DNA of 64,000 nt, from assembly GCA_018268035.1 (NCBI GenBank), contig JAFDXI010000161.1, positions 112,530 through 176,529 of the forward strand, written 5' to 3'. This DNA comes from Bacteroidota bacterium. GTDB taxonomy: Bacteria > Bacteroidota > Bacteroidia > Chitinophagales > Chitinophagaceae. A program made the translations under genes and the position numbers. Within the stretch, counting starts at the first letter, position 1, and every line of letters begins with the position of its first letter. The notes below the pieces were generated by a model. That model did no database searches, was not told the DNA's origin, and saw only the letters and a program-made list of their open reading frames with translations. Positions 8,743 through 18,936 of this stretch are shown here, piece after piece.

Positions 8743-9567
8743 ATGAATAGAAAATTTTATTTAACTGCTGCAAGTATTTTTTGTTTAGTAATAGTCAATG
8801 CACAAACAGAGGCCGACACTGCTACTATGTATCCTGGTGTGCAGTATCACGGTGATACAACCACGCACGAGGCCACAGAATTTTACAGGCCGGTGCCGCC
8901 TATTGTTACACCAGGAAAAAATTGTGGTGATGCGCCATCTGATGCAATTATTTTGTTTGATGGTAAAAACCTGAATCAATGGGAATCTGTGAGTGACCCA
9001 TCAAAACCTGCTGACTGGATAATAGCTAATGGTGTATTAACAGTGAATAAAAAAGGCTCAGGTAATATACAGACCAAAGAAAAATTTATGGATTACCAGT
9101 TGCATATTGAATGGAAAGAGCCAGTTGATATTGATGGTTCTGGACAGTTGCGTGGTAACAGTGGTGTGTTTCTTGCATCAACTGGTCCAGGTGATGATGG
9201 TTATGAAGTGCAGATACTGGATTGTTATCACAATACCACTTATACCAATGGCCAAACGGCTGCTGTGTATAAACAAGGAATCCCATTGGCGAATGCATGT
9301 AAAAAACCTGGTGAGTGGCAGACTTATGATATCATCTGGACGGCACCACGATTTGATGCATCAGGTCATTTAACAGACTCTGCTAGGGTTACAGTTATTC
9401 ACAATGGTGTGTTGGTGCAAAATAATTTTAAACTGAGAGGAGTAACACGATATATTGGTTTGCCTTATTATATGCCACATGGTGCTTTGCCCATCAAGTT
9501 GCAGGCGCATGGGGATGCAAGCAAGCCAATCAGTTTCAGAAATATCTGGGTAAGGCCATTGAATTAA
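8743..9567 (+). CDS. Exported DUF1080 (3-keto-disaccharide hydrolase-like) protein
   Basis: A Sec-exported protein of 274 residues with a signal peptide ending near IVNAQ (residue 21). From about residue 68 the DUF1080 beta-sandwich begins: AIILFDGKNLNQWE, NIQTKEKFMDYQLHIEWKEP, RGNSGVFLAS and DGYEVQILD are the family's landmark strands. It closes with PISFRNIWVRPL. Members of this lectin-like fold have been shown to act on 3-keto-glycosides, but many lack assignment. It is monocistronic with its own terminator. Confidence 0.85.
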   Translation: MNRKFYLTAASIFCLVIVNAQTEADTATMYPGVQYHGDTTTHEATEFYRPVPPIVTPGKNCGDAPSDAIILFDGKNLNQWESVSDPSKPADWIIANGVLTVNKKGSGNIQTKEKFMDYQLHIEWKEPVDIDGSGQLRGNSGVFLASTGPGDDGYEVQILDCYHNTTYTNGQTAAVYKQGIPLANACKKPGEWQTYDIIWTAPRFDASGHLTDSARVTVIHNGVLVQNNFKLRGVTRYIGLPYYMPHGALPIKLQAHGDASKPISFRNIWVRPLN

Positions 9568-9582
9568 AATCTTAATAAAGAA

Positions 9583-9617
9583 AGGCAGGTTTTCAAAATT
9601 TAACCTGCCTTTTTTTA
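9583..9617 (+). terminator. Terminator after DUF1080 gene
   Basis: The perfect stem AGGCAGGTT/AACCTGCCT around a short AT loop is followed by seven T. Confidence 0.88.
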
Positions 9618-9726
9618 TGCTAAAAATCTTATTGTTTCATAGCATTACCATAATTACAGGTTTAATTTTTTTTGACTCAAAAATTTTTAATGAGGCCTTT
9701 CTATTGTTTAATCAAAAAGAATAAGT

Positions 9727-10185
9727 TTACATCTGATTCAGGTATGCATTGATGAGTTGCAATTCAAACCCCCTTTGTCGCAAGTAGTCTTTTATTTTTC
9801 TTTTTTTTATGAAAATATTTTTCTCGCTTTTTAGTGTAGTCAGTTTCCGGTTGGCCAACATTGTAAATATCTTTTTGTAATCTGCATCCTCAATTTGAGA
9901 TAAACCTTTTCGGATGCAATAATCACTAACCTGTTTTTGTTTCAGTGCATACTTAATTTTTTCTTTACCCCAATGTTTTATCCTGAATTTGCCACCTGCA
10001 TAAGCAATTGCAAAGCGTTCTTCGTTAAGAAAATTTTCTTCAATCAATAGAGTGAGCAATTGCTCAACTTCGTTGCGGTGTAAGCCATAAGAATAAAGTT
10101 TATCCCGTACTTCACTGTGGCACCTCTCCTGGTAAGCGCAAAAATGTTTTGCTTTTTGTAACGCTGTTATTAATGAATCTTCCAT
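9727..10185 (-). CDS. recX: RecX-family regulator of RecA
   Basis: RecX binds RecA filaments and limits recombinase activity. The protein has about 152 residues made of repeated three-helix units: ALQKAKHFCAYQERCHSEVRDKLYSYG, then LIEENFLNEERFAIAYAGGKFRIKHWGKEKIKYALKQKQVS, then a degenerate third unit ending RKIKDYLRQRGFELQLINAYL. The chosen ATG at 10185 shares its A with the metH stop (TGATG); a TTG one codon earlier is less likely. It is coupled to metH rather than recA, which is common in Bacteroidota. Confidence 0.85.
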   Translation of the reverse strand: MEDSLITALQKAKHFCAYQERCHSEVRDKLYSYGLHRNEVEQLLTLLIEENFLNEERFAIAYAGGKFRIKHWGKEKIKYALKQKQVSDYCIRKGLSQIEDADYKKIFTMLANRKLTTLKSEKNIFIKKRKIKDYLRQRGFELQLINAYLNQM

Positions 10186-12872
10186 CAAGACTCTAAATTA
10201 GGCCTCAACCATTTTTCAGCCTCTTCTATGCTCCAGTTTTTTCTTTTTGCATAATCCGCTAATTGATCTTTACCAATTTTCCCCAAACCAAAATAATGGC
10301 TTTTTGGATGAGCAAAATACCAACCGCAAACAGATGCTGGCGGGCTCATAGCGAGGCTTTCTGTGAGTTCTATTCCTGCATTTTCTGTTGCATTGAGCAG
10401 GCTAAATAATTTTCTTTTTTCTGTGTGGTCAGGACATGCGGGATAACCGGGCGCTGGCCGGATGCCTTTATATTTTTCATGAATCAGTTCTTCATTGCTT
10501 AATGATTCATCTTTATCATAACCCCAATACACTTTTCTCACCTGCTGATGCATACATTCAGCAAAAGCTTCCACCATTCTGTCTCCTAATATTTGTACAA
10601 GGATTTTATTATAATCATCATTTTCAGCAGCAAATTTTTGAATATACTTATCAGCGCCTGCAATAGAAACAGCAAAAGCGCCCATATAATCCTGTTCAGT
10701 GCTACTTACAAAATCTGCCAGAGAAAAACTACAATACCCTTCTGCTTTTTTTGATTGTTGACGCAGGCTTTCCAGTTTTACATCACCTTTATTTGTTTGC
10801 AATGTGATTGTATCCCTGCCATTACTTTGAGCAGGCCAGAAGCCTATCACCGCACGTGCAGTAAACCAATGCTCATCAATTATTTTTTTAAGCAATGCCA
10901 GAGCATCATTATAAAGTTTTGTGGCTTCTTTTCCATAATTTTTATCAGTTAATATAGCAGGGAATTTACCAGGCATTTCCCAACCGATAAAGAATGGCCC
11001 CCAATCTATAAATTCTGCAATTGTTGCCAGGTCATAATCATTAAATGCTTTTACACCTTCAGTGATTGGTTTAAAAGGTGTATAATCTTTGGCAGGGAAT
11101 TGCTCTCTGAGTGCGACAGCTTCTTCATAACTAATCATTGCTTTTTTTGATTGTTTAGATAAAAACTGTGTACGCAGGTCATCATATTCTTTATGCAACT
11201 GTTTTAGCATTTCTGGTTTTTGCTCCTTATTTAAAAGGTTTGTTACAACAGTCACACTACGCGATGCATCCAATACATGAATAACACCATTATCATACTG
11301 GGGTGCAATCTTTACAGCTGTATGTATTCTTGAAGTAGTAGCGCCTCCAATTAACAAAGGTTGCTGCATATTTCGTCGCTTCATTTCATTTGCTACATGC
11401 ACCATCTCATCAAGTGAAGGTGTGATCAAACCACTAACACCGATAATGTCCACATTTTCTTTTATGGCTGTATCCAAAATTTTATCTGCAGGCACCATAA
11501 CGCCCAGGTCCATCACATCATATCCATTACAACCCAATACAACGCCAACAATATTCTTACCAATATCATGCACATCTCCTTTTACTGTCGCCAATAAAAT
11601 TTTTGCAGCCCCTTCCGCTTTTTCTAACTGTGGTGCATTATTTTTTTCTTCTTCAATAAATGGAGTTAGATATGCCACACTTTTTTTCATCACTCTTGCA
11701 CTCTTTACCACCTGTGGTAAAAACATTTTACCACTACCGAATAAATCGCCTACCACATTCATTCCATCCATCAATGGGCCTTCAATGACTGCCAATGGTT
11801 TTGGATAATTTTTTCTTGCTTCCTCAGTATCAATTTCTATAAAATCGGTAATGCCATTCACCAAAGAGTGCTTTAATCTTTCTTCAACTGTTCCATTGCG
11901 CCAGGCATCATCTTTCTTTTCTGTTTTCCCTTTTTGTTTTACGTTTTCAGCAAATACAATTAATTTTTCAGTGGCTTCATTGTTATCATTGTTGCGGTTA
12001 AGGATAACATCTTCACAGAGTTTTTTTAATGCAGGTTCTATTTCATCGTACACTACCAGTTGGCCTGCATTCACAATGCCCATATCCATACCTGCTTTGA
12101 TAGCATAATATAAAAACACGCTATGCATAGCTTCACGCACATGGTCATTCCCTCTAAATGAAAAAGAAAGGTTACTGACACCACCACTCACTTTTGTGAG
12201 TGGCATTTTTTGTTTGATAAGCCTTGTGGCTTCAATATAATCCACAGCATAATTATTATGCTCTTCAAGTCCGGTGGCAATAGCAAAGATGTTGGGATCA
12301 AAGATGATGTCCTGTGGATCATAGGCCAGTTTTTCGGTAAGTATTTTATAAGCCCGTTCACTGAAGCTGACCCTTTTCGCCAAAGTATCAGCCTGCCCAT
12401 TTTCATCAAAGGCCATCACTACAACAGCAGCGCCATACATCTTGCATATTTCAGCCTGGTGAATAAATTTTTCTTCGCCTTCTTTTAGTGAAATGGAATT
12501 TACAATGCACTTGCCCTGCACACATTTTAAACCCGCTTCAATGATTTCAAACTTTGATGAGTCAATCATGATGGGAATGCGAGCAATATCAGGTTCACTT
12601 TGCAGGAGGTTTAGAAAAGTAGTCATCGCCTGCACACCATCTAATAAAGCGTCATCCATATTGACATCTAAAACCTGTGCACCATTTTCTACCTGTTGCC
12701 TCGCTACACTTAATGCATCTTCATATTTATTTTCACGAACGAGTCTTGCAAATTTTTTTGAACCTGTTACATTTGTACGTTCACCAATATTTACAAAATT
12801 AGATTCTGGTCTTATGGTTAAAGGTTCAAGTCCTGAAAGCCGCATGTAGGGTTTAATTATGTTATCACTCAT
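10185..12872 (-). CDS. metH: Methionine synthase, folate/B12/activation part of split MetH
   Basis: An 895-residue cobalamin-dependent methyltransferase lacking the homocysteine domain, which is encoded just upstream. Domains in order: methyl-THF (pterin) binding, about 20-290 ([35 protein letters not shown]); cap helices, about 330-420; B12-binding Rossmann domain, about 425-560, with [14 protein letters not shown] holding the cobalt-ligating His; and the AdoMet-dependent reactivation domain, about 600-890 ([24 protein letters not shown]). It starts 4 nt after the upstream gene, so both parts are made from one message. Splitting here is known in Bacteroidota and is not decay. Confidence 0.92.
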   Translation of the reverse strand: MSDNIIKPYMRLSGLEPLTIRPESNFVNIGERTNVTGSKKFARLVRENKYEDALSVARQQVENGAQVLDVNMDDALLDGVQAMTTFLNLLQSEPDIARIPIMIDSSKFEIIEAGLKCVQGKCIVNSISLKEGEEKFIHQAEICKMYGAAVVVMAFDENGQADTLAKRVSFSERAYKILTEKLAYDPQDIIFDPNIFAIATGLEEHNNYAVDYIEATRLIKQKMPLTKVSGGVSNLSFSFRGNDHVREAMHSVFLYYAIKAGMDMGIVNAGQLVVYDEIEPALKKLCEDVILNRNNDNNEATEKLIVFAENVKQKGKTEKKDDAWRNGTVEERLKHSLVNGITDFIEIDTEEARKNYPKPLAVIEGPLMDGMNVVGDLFGSGKMFLPQVVKSARVMKKSVAYLTPFIEEEKNNAPQLEKAEGAAKILLATVKGDVHDIGKNIVGVVLGCNGYDVMDLGVMVPADKILDTAIKENVDIIGVSGLITPSLDEMVHVANEMKRRNMQQPLLIGGATTSRIHTAVKIAPQYDNGVIHVLDASRSVTVVTNLLNKEQKPEMLKQLHKEYDDLRTQFLSKQSKKAMISYEEAVALREQFPAKDYTPFKPITEGVKAFNDYDLATIAEFIDWGPFFIGWEMPGKFPAILTDKNYGKEATKLYNDALALLKKIIDEHWFTARAVIGFWPAQSNGRDTITLQTNKGDVKLESLRQQSKKAEGYCSFSLADFVSSTEQDYMGAFAVSIAGADKYIQKFAAENDDYNKILVQILGDRMVEAFAECMHQQVRKVYWGYDKDESLSNEELIHEKYKGIRPAPGYPACPDHTEKRKLFSLLNATENAGIELTESLAMSPPASVCGWYFAHPKSHYFGLGKIGKDQLADYAKRKNWSIEEAEKWLRPNLES

Positions 12873-12876
12873 GTTA

Positions 12877-13899
12877 TCAATTTAATATAGTTTCTACTTC
12901 AGGCAATACCCTGGTTTGTAAATTATTTACATGCGTAGCAATGTGCCTTATATGTTCAGGTGTGGTGCCACAACAACCACCAACAATATTTACAAATCCT
13001 GCTTTTGCCCATTCTTCAATAAATGATGCAGTCTCATGCGGCTGCTCATCATATTCTCCCATTGCATTGGGCAAACCTGCATTAGGATATGCAGATACAT
13101 AACAAGTGGCGATACGGGACAGCTCTTCAATATGTGGCCGCATTTCTTTTGCACCTAATGCACAATTCAAACCAATACTTAATGGTCTTGCATGTACTAC
13201 TGAATTATAAAATGCTTCCAGCGTTTGACCACTCAATGTCCTGCCACTTGCATCAGTGATAGTACCACTAATCATGATGGGAAGTGCTTCCGTTTTCTTA
13301 TCTCTGAAATATTGTTTTATTGCATAGATGGCAGCCTTCGCATTCAGGGTATCAAAAATTGTTTCAATCAACAAGAGATCAACGCCACCGTCAACCAAAC
13401 CGCTTACCTGTTCATAATATGCTCCCATCGCACCGTCAAAATTGAGTGCCCGGTAACCAGGATTATTTACATCAGGCGATAATGAAAGCGTTTTATTCAT
13501 AGGGCCAATAGCACCAGCAACCCAGCCAAGGCCTTCCCGCTGTGAAGGATTTTCTTCCCGCCATGATTCAATACCTGCTTTTGCAATTTTTGCTGCTTCA
13601 ACATTTATTTCATAAGCTAATGACTGCATATTATAGTCAGCTAATGAAATGCGTTGTGCATTAAATGTATTTGTTTCAATGATATCAGCCCCTGCATCGA
13701 GGTATTGTTTATGGATGGATTTGATGATCTGTGGTTGAGTCAAACACAAAAGATCGTTATTGCCTTTTATATCTGATGCCCAGTCTTTAAATCGCTCACC
13801 GCGGTAATCTGCTTCTGATAATTTATGGCGCTGAATCATGGTGCCCATTGCGCCATCAATAATTAAAATACGTTGACCTAAAAGCTCTTTAATGTTCAT
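12877..13899 (-). CDS. metH: Homocysteine S-methyltransferase domain of split MetH
   Basis: About 340 residues forming the homocysteine-activating TIM barrel of methionine synthase. DGAMGTMIQ lies at the N-terminus. The zinc cysteines are in [13 protein letters not shown] (C246) and [11 protein letters not shown] (C309, C310), counted from the ATG at 13899. An upstream in-frame ATG at 13965 would add 22 residues rich in Arg, Cys and Asp from a palindromic segment; the family start [17 protein letters not shown] favours 13899. It works with the downstream 895-residue protein to methylate homocysteine. Confidence 0.9.
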   Translation of the reverse strand: MNIKELLGQRILIIDGAMGTMIQRHKLSEADYRGERFKDWASDIKGNNDLLCLTQPQIIKSIHKQYLDAGADIIETNTFNAQRISLADYNMQSLAYEINVEAAKIAKAGIESWREENPSQREGLGWVAGAIGPMNKTLSLSPDVNNPGYRALNFDGAMGAYYEQVSGLVDGGVDLLLIETIFDTLNAKAAIYAIKQYFRDKKTEALPIMISGTITDASGRTLSGQTLEAFYNSVVHARPLSIGLNCALGAKEMRPHIEELSRIATCYVSAYPNAGLPNAMGEYDEQPHETASFIEEWAKAGFVNIVGGCCGTTPEHIRHIATHVNNLQTRVLPEVETILN

Positions 13900-13920
13900 A
13901 CGAGATGATTTGAAATAGAT

Positions 13921-14079
13921 TCTGTCGTCGCAAAATGTATCAACCGTACAAGTGTTGCGACGCAAGGGACGATGCCATCGTTCTGTTGCCTGTAACCTAA
14001 AAATTCTTTTCTTAAAACGTAGGGAAACTTGAGAAGTTTGTGCGTTTATTAGTTCTGAAAAGGAGGCCGAACAATAAAC
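13921..14079 (-). promoter_or_regulatory. Hairpin-rich leader upstream of metH
   Basis: Several stems lie in the leader of the leftward met unit. They are CGTCGCAA/TTGCGACG (13926-13933 with 13955-13962, 21-nt loop); the short palindrome TTGCGACGCAA (13955-13965); ACGATGCCATCGT (13969-13981); and an 11-bp stem with one bulge (14044-14079, GTTTATT...AATAAAC). No SAM-I or cobalamin riboswitch core was recognised. The outer stem could equally serve the divergent gene. Confidence 0.35.
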
Positions 14080-14238
14080 AAATCCGCCAGCGGAAGCAAA
14101 AATATAAAGGAAACATCAATAAACAATAAATGTGAGTGGAAGCAAGTGCAAACGTTTGCATCAAAAAATAATTTTAACATCATTACAAAATGATAAGAAA
14201 AATATTTCAAGAGTTTTGTAAGCATCAAAACAGCAAGC

Positions 14239-15180
14239 ATGAAAATTTGGCTTATTGTCATTTTTATTTTCTTGACGGGCTATGTATATGCACAGGATTC
14301 CACGGTAAGCATTTTAAGAAATGAGGCCAACAGGAGCATTACTTTGTCTATCCCCGATTCATTGAAAAATAAAGACAGTCTGATAAAAGGTGGTTTAATT
14401 AATCTCAACATAGCCCAGGGCTCATTAAAAAACTGGGCAGCAGGGGGAGATGATTTTACGTTTGCAATGAATTTATATATCAATGGTCATGCTTATTTAA
14501 GAAAGAAAAAGATTACCTGGTACAATAATCTTGATATCAATCTTGGCTATATCAATACAACAAGTGTTGGTGGAAGGAAAAATGATGACAGGCTTGATTT
14601 TTTATCAAAGCTGGGATATGATCTTAATCCTAAAATATCTGCTTCAATGTTATTTAGTTTAAGGACGCAGTTTTTTGATGGATTCAATTACTCAGATCCT
14701 GCTAATCCTGTTTTTGCTTCTACATCATTTTCGCCTGCATATATTTTATTAAGCCCGGGTTTTGACTTTAAACCAATAAAAAATCTTTCTATTTTTCTTT
14801 CACCTATTTCTTCAAGATGGGTGGTAGTGATGAACCCGACTTTATCAAAGATGGGTGCTTATGGAGTTGACACTGGTAGAAAGTCAATAACGCAGTTAGG
14901 TGCTTTTGGTACAATTCTTTTCAATTCCAAATTTACCAAGAATATCACTTTTAATTCGAGGATGGATTTATTCTCCAATTATGAACACAATCCATATAAT
15001 ATTGATGTATATATGACTAATTTGTTTGCGGCAAAATTTACAAAATTATTTTCCGTCACCTGGAATGTTGACCTCATCTATGATGATGATGTACGCATCT
15101 TTGGGCCCAATCATAATGCACCAAGATTACAGTTGAAATCATTGATTGGATTAGGTGTACTGATGAAGATCGGGACCTGA
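14239..15180 (+). CDS. DUF3078 outer-membrane beta-barrel protein
   Basis: A 313-residue exported protein with a signal peptide cleaved after YVYAQ (about residue 19). The body is a run of alternating hydrophobic/aromatic beta strands (WYNNLDINLGYINTT, LDFLSKLGYDLNPKISASMLFSLRTQF). The motif INLNIAQGSLKNWAAGGDDFTFAMNLYINGHAYL is the signature of DUF3078, a Bacteroidota barrel family. It ends ...SLIGLGVLMKIGT. Function is unknown. It is convergent with the ABC permease gene, stops 9 nt apart. Confidence 0.85.
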   Translation: MKIWLIVIFIFLTGYVYAQDSTVSILRNEANRSITLSIPDSLKNKDSLIKGGLINLNIAQGSLKNWAAGGDDFTFAMNLYINGHAYLRKKKITWYNNLDINLGYINTTSVGGRKNDDRLDFLSKLGYDLNPKISASMLFSLRTQFFDGFNYSDPANPVFASTSFSPAYILLSPGFDFKPIKNLSIFLSPISSRWVVVMNPTLSKMGAYGVDTGRKSITQLGAFGTILFNSKFTKNITFNSRMDLFSNYEHNPYNIDVYMTNLFAAKFTKLFSVTWNVDLIYDDDVRIFGPNHNAPRLQLKSLIGLGVLMKIGT

Positions 15181-15189
15181 TTGTAGCTG

Positions 15190-16503
15190 TTATGATTTTC
15201 TGAAAGCCCATTTCCACATTTCTTTCCAGGATGGTTTTTTTCCATACATCAAAATACCTGTCCTGTAAACTTTTGCTGCAAACCAGGTGGTAATCAGAAA
15301 ACCAATCACGAGGAAAAACATACTTGCAATAAGTTGCCAAAGAGGGAGAACATCACCCACACCATGAGCTATTCTTGCCATCATTACAATAGGAGAAAAC
15401 AATGGGAACAAACTACCAAAAACAGCCAGGCTGCTTGTGGGTTCATTCACCGCTTTTGTCATAATTACAATTGCAAAAATGATGGGCATAGTGATGGGCA
15501 ACATCAGGCTTTGCGCATCCTGCGGGTCTTCATTAACTGCACTACCCACACAGGCAAACAATGAAGAATATAAAAGGTATCCTCCGATGAAATAAAATAT
15601 AAAACAGAAGATAAGCAATGGAAAATTAACACCACTGCTGTGAATCAAGCCTGCACTTTTCAATGTTTCAGCAGCCTGCATAGTTTGGTTTTGTGCATTC
15701 ATGCTTTGCATTTCTGTAGCAAGATGAGGGAAGATAACTGGCAGTAAAAAATTAAGCCCAACCATTAAGATGATCCAAATTAAAAACTGGACAAGGCCTA
15801 CTGCGCCAATGCCAAGAATTTTTCCCATCATTAACTGAAAAGGTTTTACACTGCTTACTATTACTTCTGCAATTCGGCTTACTTTTTCTTCCATCACTCC
15901 CCGCATCACCATTGCACCATAAATAAATAAGACAATATAAATAAGGAAACCTGCAACATAACCGATAGCATAACTAAGCCCTGCCGAATCTCCTGAATCA
16001 TTTTTCCCTTCAATTGTAGAGAACTGAATATTACCTTCTTCCTGAGCACTGTCTAACTGTGATTTTGAAATATTAAATTTCAATAACCTTTGTTGTTCAA
16101 GCGCTGCATTAATCTTGTCTTCAATCTTTCCTCTTGATACAAGGCCAACAGATTTTTCTGTTACAATCGTTATACTCGGCTCTCCTGCATTTTTTGAATC
16201 AGCGGGAATGTATGCATATCCATCATATTTTTTATTGGCAACATCTTGTTTTAATTGTTGTGGTGTTTCATTAGGTGTGAATACAAAATTGATATTGTCA
16301 TCACCCATTATTTTATTGTTGAAGATATTTGCCTGGTCTGCAACAGCAATATTATATTTTTCGCCACTGCTTACTGAGAAGTAAATTATCAATGCATAAA
16401 ACCCAAAAAATAAAAGTGGTAATAATATTGTTGTTAGCAGGAATGTCCTTTTCTGCACTCTTGTCAAAAACTCCCTGCGTGCAATTAATCTTATTTTATT
16501 CAT
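15190..16503 (-). CDS. ABC-2 type export permease, NatB-like
   Basis: A 437-residue inner-membrane subunit. TM1 lies at about 22-42 after a cytoplasmic start MNKIRLIARREFLTRVQKRTF. A large extracytoplasmic domain follows (about 45-180), then a bundle of about five TM helices. MRGVMEEKVSRIAEVIVSSVKPFQLMMGKILGIG is the typical ABC-2/NatB coupling region. It pairs with the ATPase encoded 23 nt upstream. The substrate is unknown; NatAB exports sodium in Bacillus, but homologues vary. Confidence 0.85.
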   Translation of the reverse strand: MNKIRLIARREFLTRVQKRTFLLTTILLPLLFFGFYALIIYFSVSSGEKYNIAVADQANIFNNKIMGDDNINFVFTPNETPQQLKQDVANKKYDGYAYIPADSKNAGEPSITIVTEKSVGLVSRGKIEDKINAALEQQRLLKFNISKSQLDSAQEEGNIQFSTIEGKNDSGDSAGLSYAIGYVAGFLIYIVLFIYGAMVMRGVMEEKVSRIAEVIVSSVKPFQLMMGKILGIGAVGLVQFLIWIILMVGLNFLLPVIFPHLATEMQSMNAQNQTMQAAETLKSAGLIHSSGVNFPLLIFCFIFYFIGGYLLYSSLFACVGSAVNEDPQDAQSLMLPITMPIIFAIVIMTKAVNEPTSSLAVFGSLFPLFSPIVMMARIAHGVGDVLPLWQLIASMFFLVIGFLITTWFAAKVYRTGILMYGKKPSWKEMWKWAFRKS

Positions 16504-16526
16504 AGCTGCTATTCTTTATAAAAGTA

Positions 16527-17462
16527 TTAAGCATCAATTTTTTGAAATGAACGTGTAGTGGCTTGTGTACCTTCCACCAGCCGGATAAAAATGTCGTTTA
16601 ATGATGGGAGCACTTCATTAAATGCTTCAATTATAATTTGCCTGTCAATAAAATATTTTAATACATCGTTACTGGATGTATTGGCTTTCATTTTTACAAT
16701 CAGATGATTAGCTTTCTGGTCTATCACATCAAATAAATTTGATTCAATTGGCGCTGTTATACCAGCCAGTTGTAAGCTGAATTTATTTTCTTTAAAATCA
16801 TTTTTTACCTGCTGCACGGTACCATCTAAAATTTTTTTCCCAAGATTCACCAATACAATATGGTCGCATATTTCTTCTACCTGCTCCATCCTGTGTGTAC
16901 TGAAAATGATAGTACTGCCACGTTGTGCAAGCCCATAAATTTCATCTTTAATCAGGTTGGCATTTAAAGGATCGAGGCCGCTGAAAGGCTCATCAAGAAT
17001 AATCAGTTTAGGTTCATGTAAAACAGTTGTAACAAACTGCAGTTTCTGGCTCATGCCTTTACTCAGATCTTCCACTTTTTTATTCCACCAGCTTTCCATT
17101 TCAAGCTTTTTAAACCAGAATTTCAATTTCTCAATAGCATCGGATTTACGCATGCCTTTCAATTGTGCGAGATATAAAGCCTGCTCGCCTATTTTCATTT
17201 TTTTATACAGTCCACGCTCTTCCGGCATGTAACCTATTTTAATGATATCATTTACCGGGTCAAACTTTTTTCCATCTAAAACAACATCGCCATCATCCGG
17301 ATAAAATATCCCTGTTATCATACGTATCAATGTTGTCTTGCCTGCACCATTTGGCCCAAGCAAACCAAAAATGCTTCCTTGTTCTATTGAGAAACTGATA
17401 TCATCCACAGCTTTTTGTGTAGCAAAATATTTCTTCAGGTGGTGTAGTTCAAGAATGTTCAT
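16527..17462 (-). CDS. ABC transporter ATPase, NatA-like
   Basis: A 311-residue ATPase partner of the downstream ABC-2 permease. Walker A is GPNGAGKT (36-43), the signature LSKGMSQ is at 133-139, Walker B LIILDEP at 153-159, and the switch His is in FSTHRMEQVEEICD. A C-terminal domain (about 225-311) of the DUF4162 type follows, as in NatA-like exporters. A -7 box (TACATTTG) lies 17 nt upstream of the ATG. Confidence 0.9.
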   Translation of the reverse strand: MNILELHHLKKYFATQKAVDDISFSIEQGSIFGLLGPNGAGKTTLIRMITGIFYPDDGDVVLDGKKFDPVNDIIKIGYMPEERGLYKKMKIGEQALYLAQLKGMRKSDAIEKLKFWFKKLEMESWWNKKVEDLSKGMSQKLQFVTTVLHEPKLIILDEPFSGLDPLNANLIKDEIYGLAQRGSTIIFSTHRMEQVEEICDHIVLVNLGKKILDGTVQQVKNDFKENKFSLQLAGITAPIESNLFDVIDQKANHLIVKMKANTSSNDVLKYFIDRQIIIEAFNEVLPSLNDIFIRLVEGTQATTRSFQKIDA

Positions 17463-17479
17463 GGCATTTCAATTGCGGG

Positions 17480-17487
17480 CAAATGTA
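17480..17487 (-). promoter_or_regulatory. Bacteroidota -7 box for the ABC exporter operon
   Basis: TACATTTG on the minus strand, a perfect TAnnTTTG match, 17 nt upstream of the ATPase ATG. No good -33 TTG is seen; the upstream tract is A-rich. Confidence 0.45.
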
Positions 17488-17600
17488 TTGTAATTTTTTT
17501 TTTGCAGCCTTTTATTCCAATATTCAACGACATCTCACGCATCAAAAAAAAATGCCGGCATTGTATTAAAATTGACGGCAGTAATATCAGCAATAAAATA

Positions 17601-18587
17601 TTATTTCTCCAAATACATTACTTCTTTGACAAGCTTTACTGTCCTTGCCACATCAGGCAGATAAGCAGCAACCAGATTGGGAGCATAGTGCATGGGAGCA
17701 TCAGCACTGGTCAGGCGGCGCACCGGTGCATCCAGGTAATCGAAACCTTCTTTTTGGATGCGATAACTTAACTCACTTGCTACACCGCACATTGGCCATT
17801 CTTCTGCAACGATGACAAGACGGTTAGTTTTCTTTACACTCTCTAAAACTGTATGCCAGTCTAACGGGCGGATAGTACGCAAGTCTATAACTTCAGCACT
17901 GATATTTTCTTTTTCCAATTCAGTAGCTGCAGCCAATGCCACTTTCATCATTTTATTAAATGATACAAGTGTAACATCACTGCCATCTCTTTTCACTTCG
18001 GCCTTTCCCAAATCAATATAATATTCTTCTTCCGGCACTTCACATTTATCACCATACATCACTTCACTTTCCATAAACATCACCGGATCTTCTTCATAAC
18101 GGATTGCTTGTTTCAATAATCCTTTAGCATCATAACCATTAGAAACGGAAACCACTTTTAAACCTGGTATATTGGCATACATATTTTCAAATGCTGTGGA
18201 GTGTTGGGCGCCTAATTGTCCTGCACTGCCATTAGGCCCGCGAAATACAATAGGGCAACCAATCTGGCCACCACTCATAGCCAGCATTTTTGATGCAGTA
18301 TTTAATATCTGGTCAAGTGCCAACACTGCAAAGTTCCAGGTCATAAATTCAACGATGGGGCGCAATCCATTCTGGGCAGCACCAACACCAATACCCGCAA
18401 AACCCAACTCAGTTATAGGTGTATCAATAATTCGCTTTGGACCAAACTCAGCTAACATACCCTGACTTACTTTATAAGCGCCATTATACTGGGCAACTTC
18501 TTCGCCCATCAAAAAAATACGGCTGTCTCTTCTCATCTCCTCACTCATAGCTTCCCGTAAGGCTTCACGAAATGCAATTTGTCGCAT
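17601..18587 (-). CDS. pdhB: Pyruvate dehydrogenase E1 component, beta subunit
   Basis: Forms the thiamine-diphosphate E1 heterotetramer that decarboxylates pyruvate to feed lipoyl E2. The protein is 328 residues, starting MRQIAFREALREAMSEEM. IFLMGEEVAQYNGAYKVSQGML holds the cofactor-contacting Glu. RIIDTPITELGFAGIGVGAA, GLRPIVEFMTWNFA and VEMIDLRTIRPLD-like SAEVIDLRTIRPLD are typical of the beta subunit. The end, PMHYAPNLVAAYLPDVARTVKLVKEVMY, fits PdhB of Bacteroidota. The alpha subunit is not adjacent. Confidence 0.92.
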   Translation of the reverse strand: MRQIAFREALREAMSEEMRRDSRIFLMGEEVAQYNGAYKVSQGMLAEFGPKRIIDTPITELGFAGIGVGAAQNGLRPIVEFMTWNFAVLALDQILNTASKMLAMSGGQIGCPIVFRGPNGSAGQLGAQHSTAFENMYANIPGLKVVSVSNGYDAKGLLKQAIRYEEDPVMFMESEVMYGDKCEVPEEEYYIDLGKAEVKRDGSDVTLVSFNKMMKVALAAATELEKENISAEVIDLRTIRPLDWHTVLESVKKTNRLVIVAEEWPMCGVASELSYRIQKEGFDYLDAPVRRLTSADAPMHYAPNLVAAYLPDVARTVKLVKEVMYLEK

Positions 18588-18936
18588 AGAAAAAATTTAG
18601 CGGGGCAAAAATACAGTATTAAGGCCTTTGAAGTTATCATAATTTCAACCTTTCAGATATTTTTTACCAGCATTATACTATTCATTCAATAAAAAGATTA
18701 AACCAATACTGAATTTTTGCAAAACTTCAGCCCAACCTCCTTGATTGTATTTGCTGAGTAAAAAATCCATGATTTTTATTTCTTCTTGAAAGTTGTGGTT
18801 ATGACTATACTGGTAAACATACTATATGCAATTGGTATAAAAATATTAATACAATAGACAGTTTGTACTTTATGACTGTTTTTTTACAAATCTTCCAGTC
18901 TCATGCAATTAGCTTTGCACCCAAATTATTTTAAAT
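18588..18936. promoter_or_regulatory. Divergent promoter region pdhB / TolB-like gene
   Basis: Holds two perfect -7 boxes. TATTTTTG on the minus strand (18606-18613) is 18 nt before pdhB. TAGCTTTG on the plus strand (18910-18917) is 19 nt before the rightward ATG at 18937. Neither has a clear TTG at -33. Nothing else was recognised in this 349-bp spacer. Confidence 0.45.

Noticed and set aside
11422..12849. Several plus-strand frames opposite metH
   Set aside because: Composition mirrors the codons of metH, and no motif or start context supports them.
10185..13899. Methionine synthase in two frames, suspected frameshift or pseudogene
   Set aside because: The break falls between the homocysteine and folate domains, both parts are complete with their own starts and stops, and this split form is known in Bacteroidota.
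13900..14238. SAM-I or cobalamin riboswitch upstream of metH
   Set aside because: The conserved cores of these classes were looked for on the minus strand and not found; only unassigned hairpins remain.
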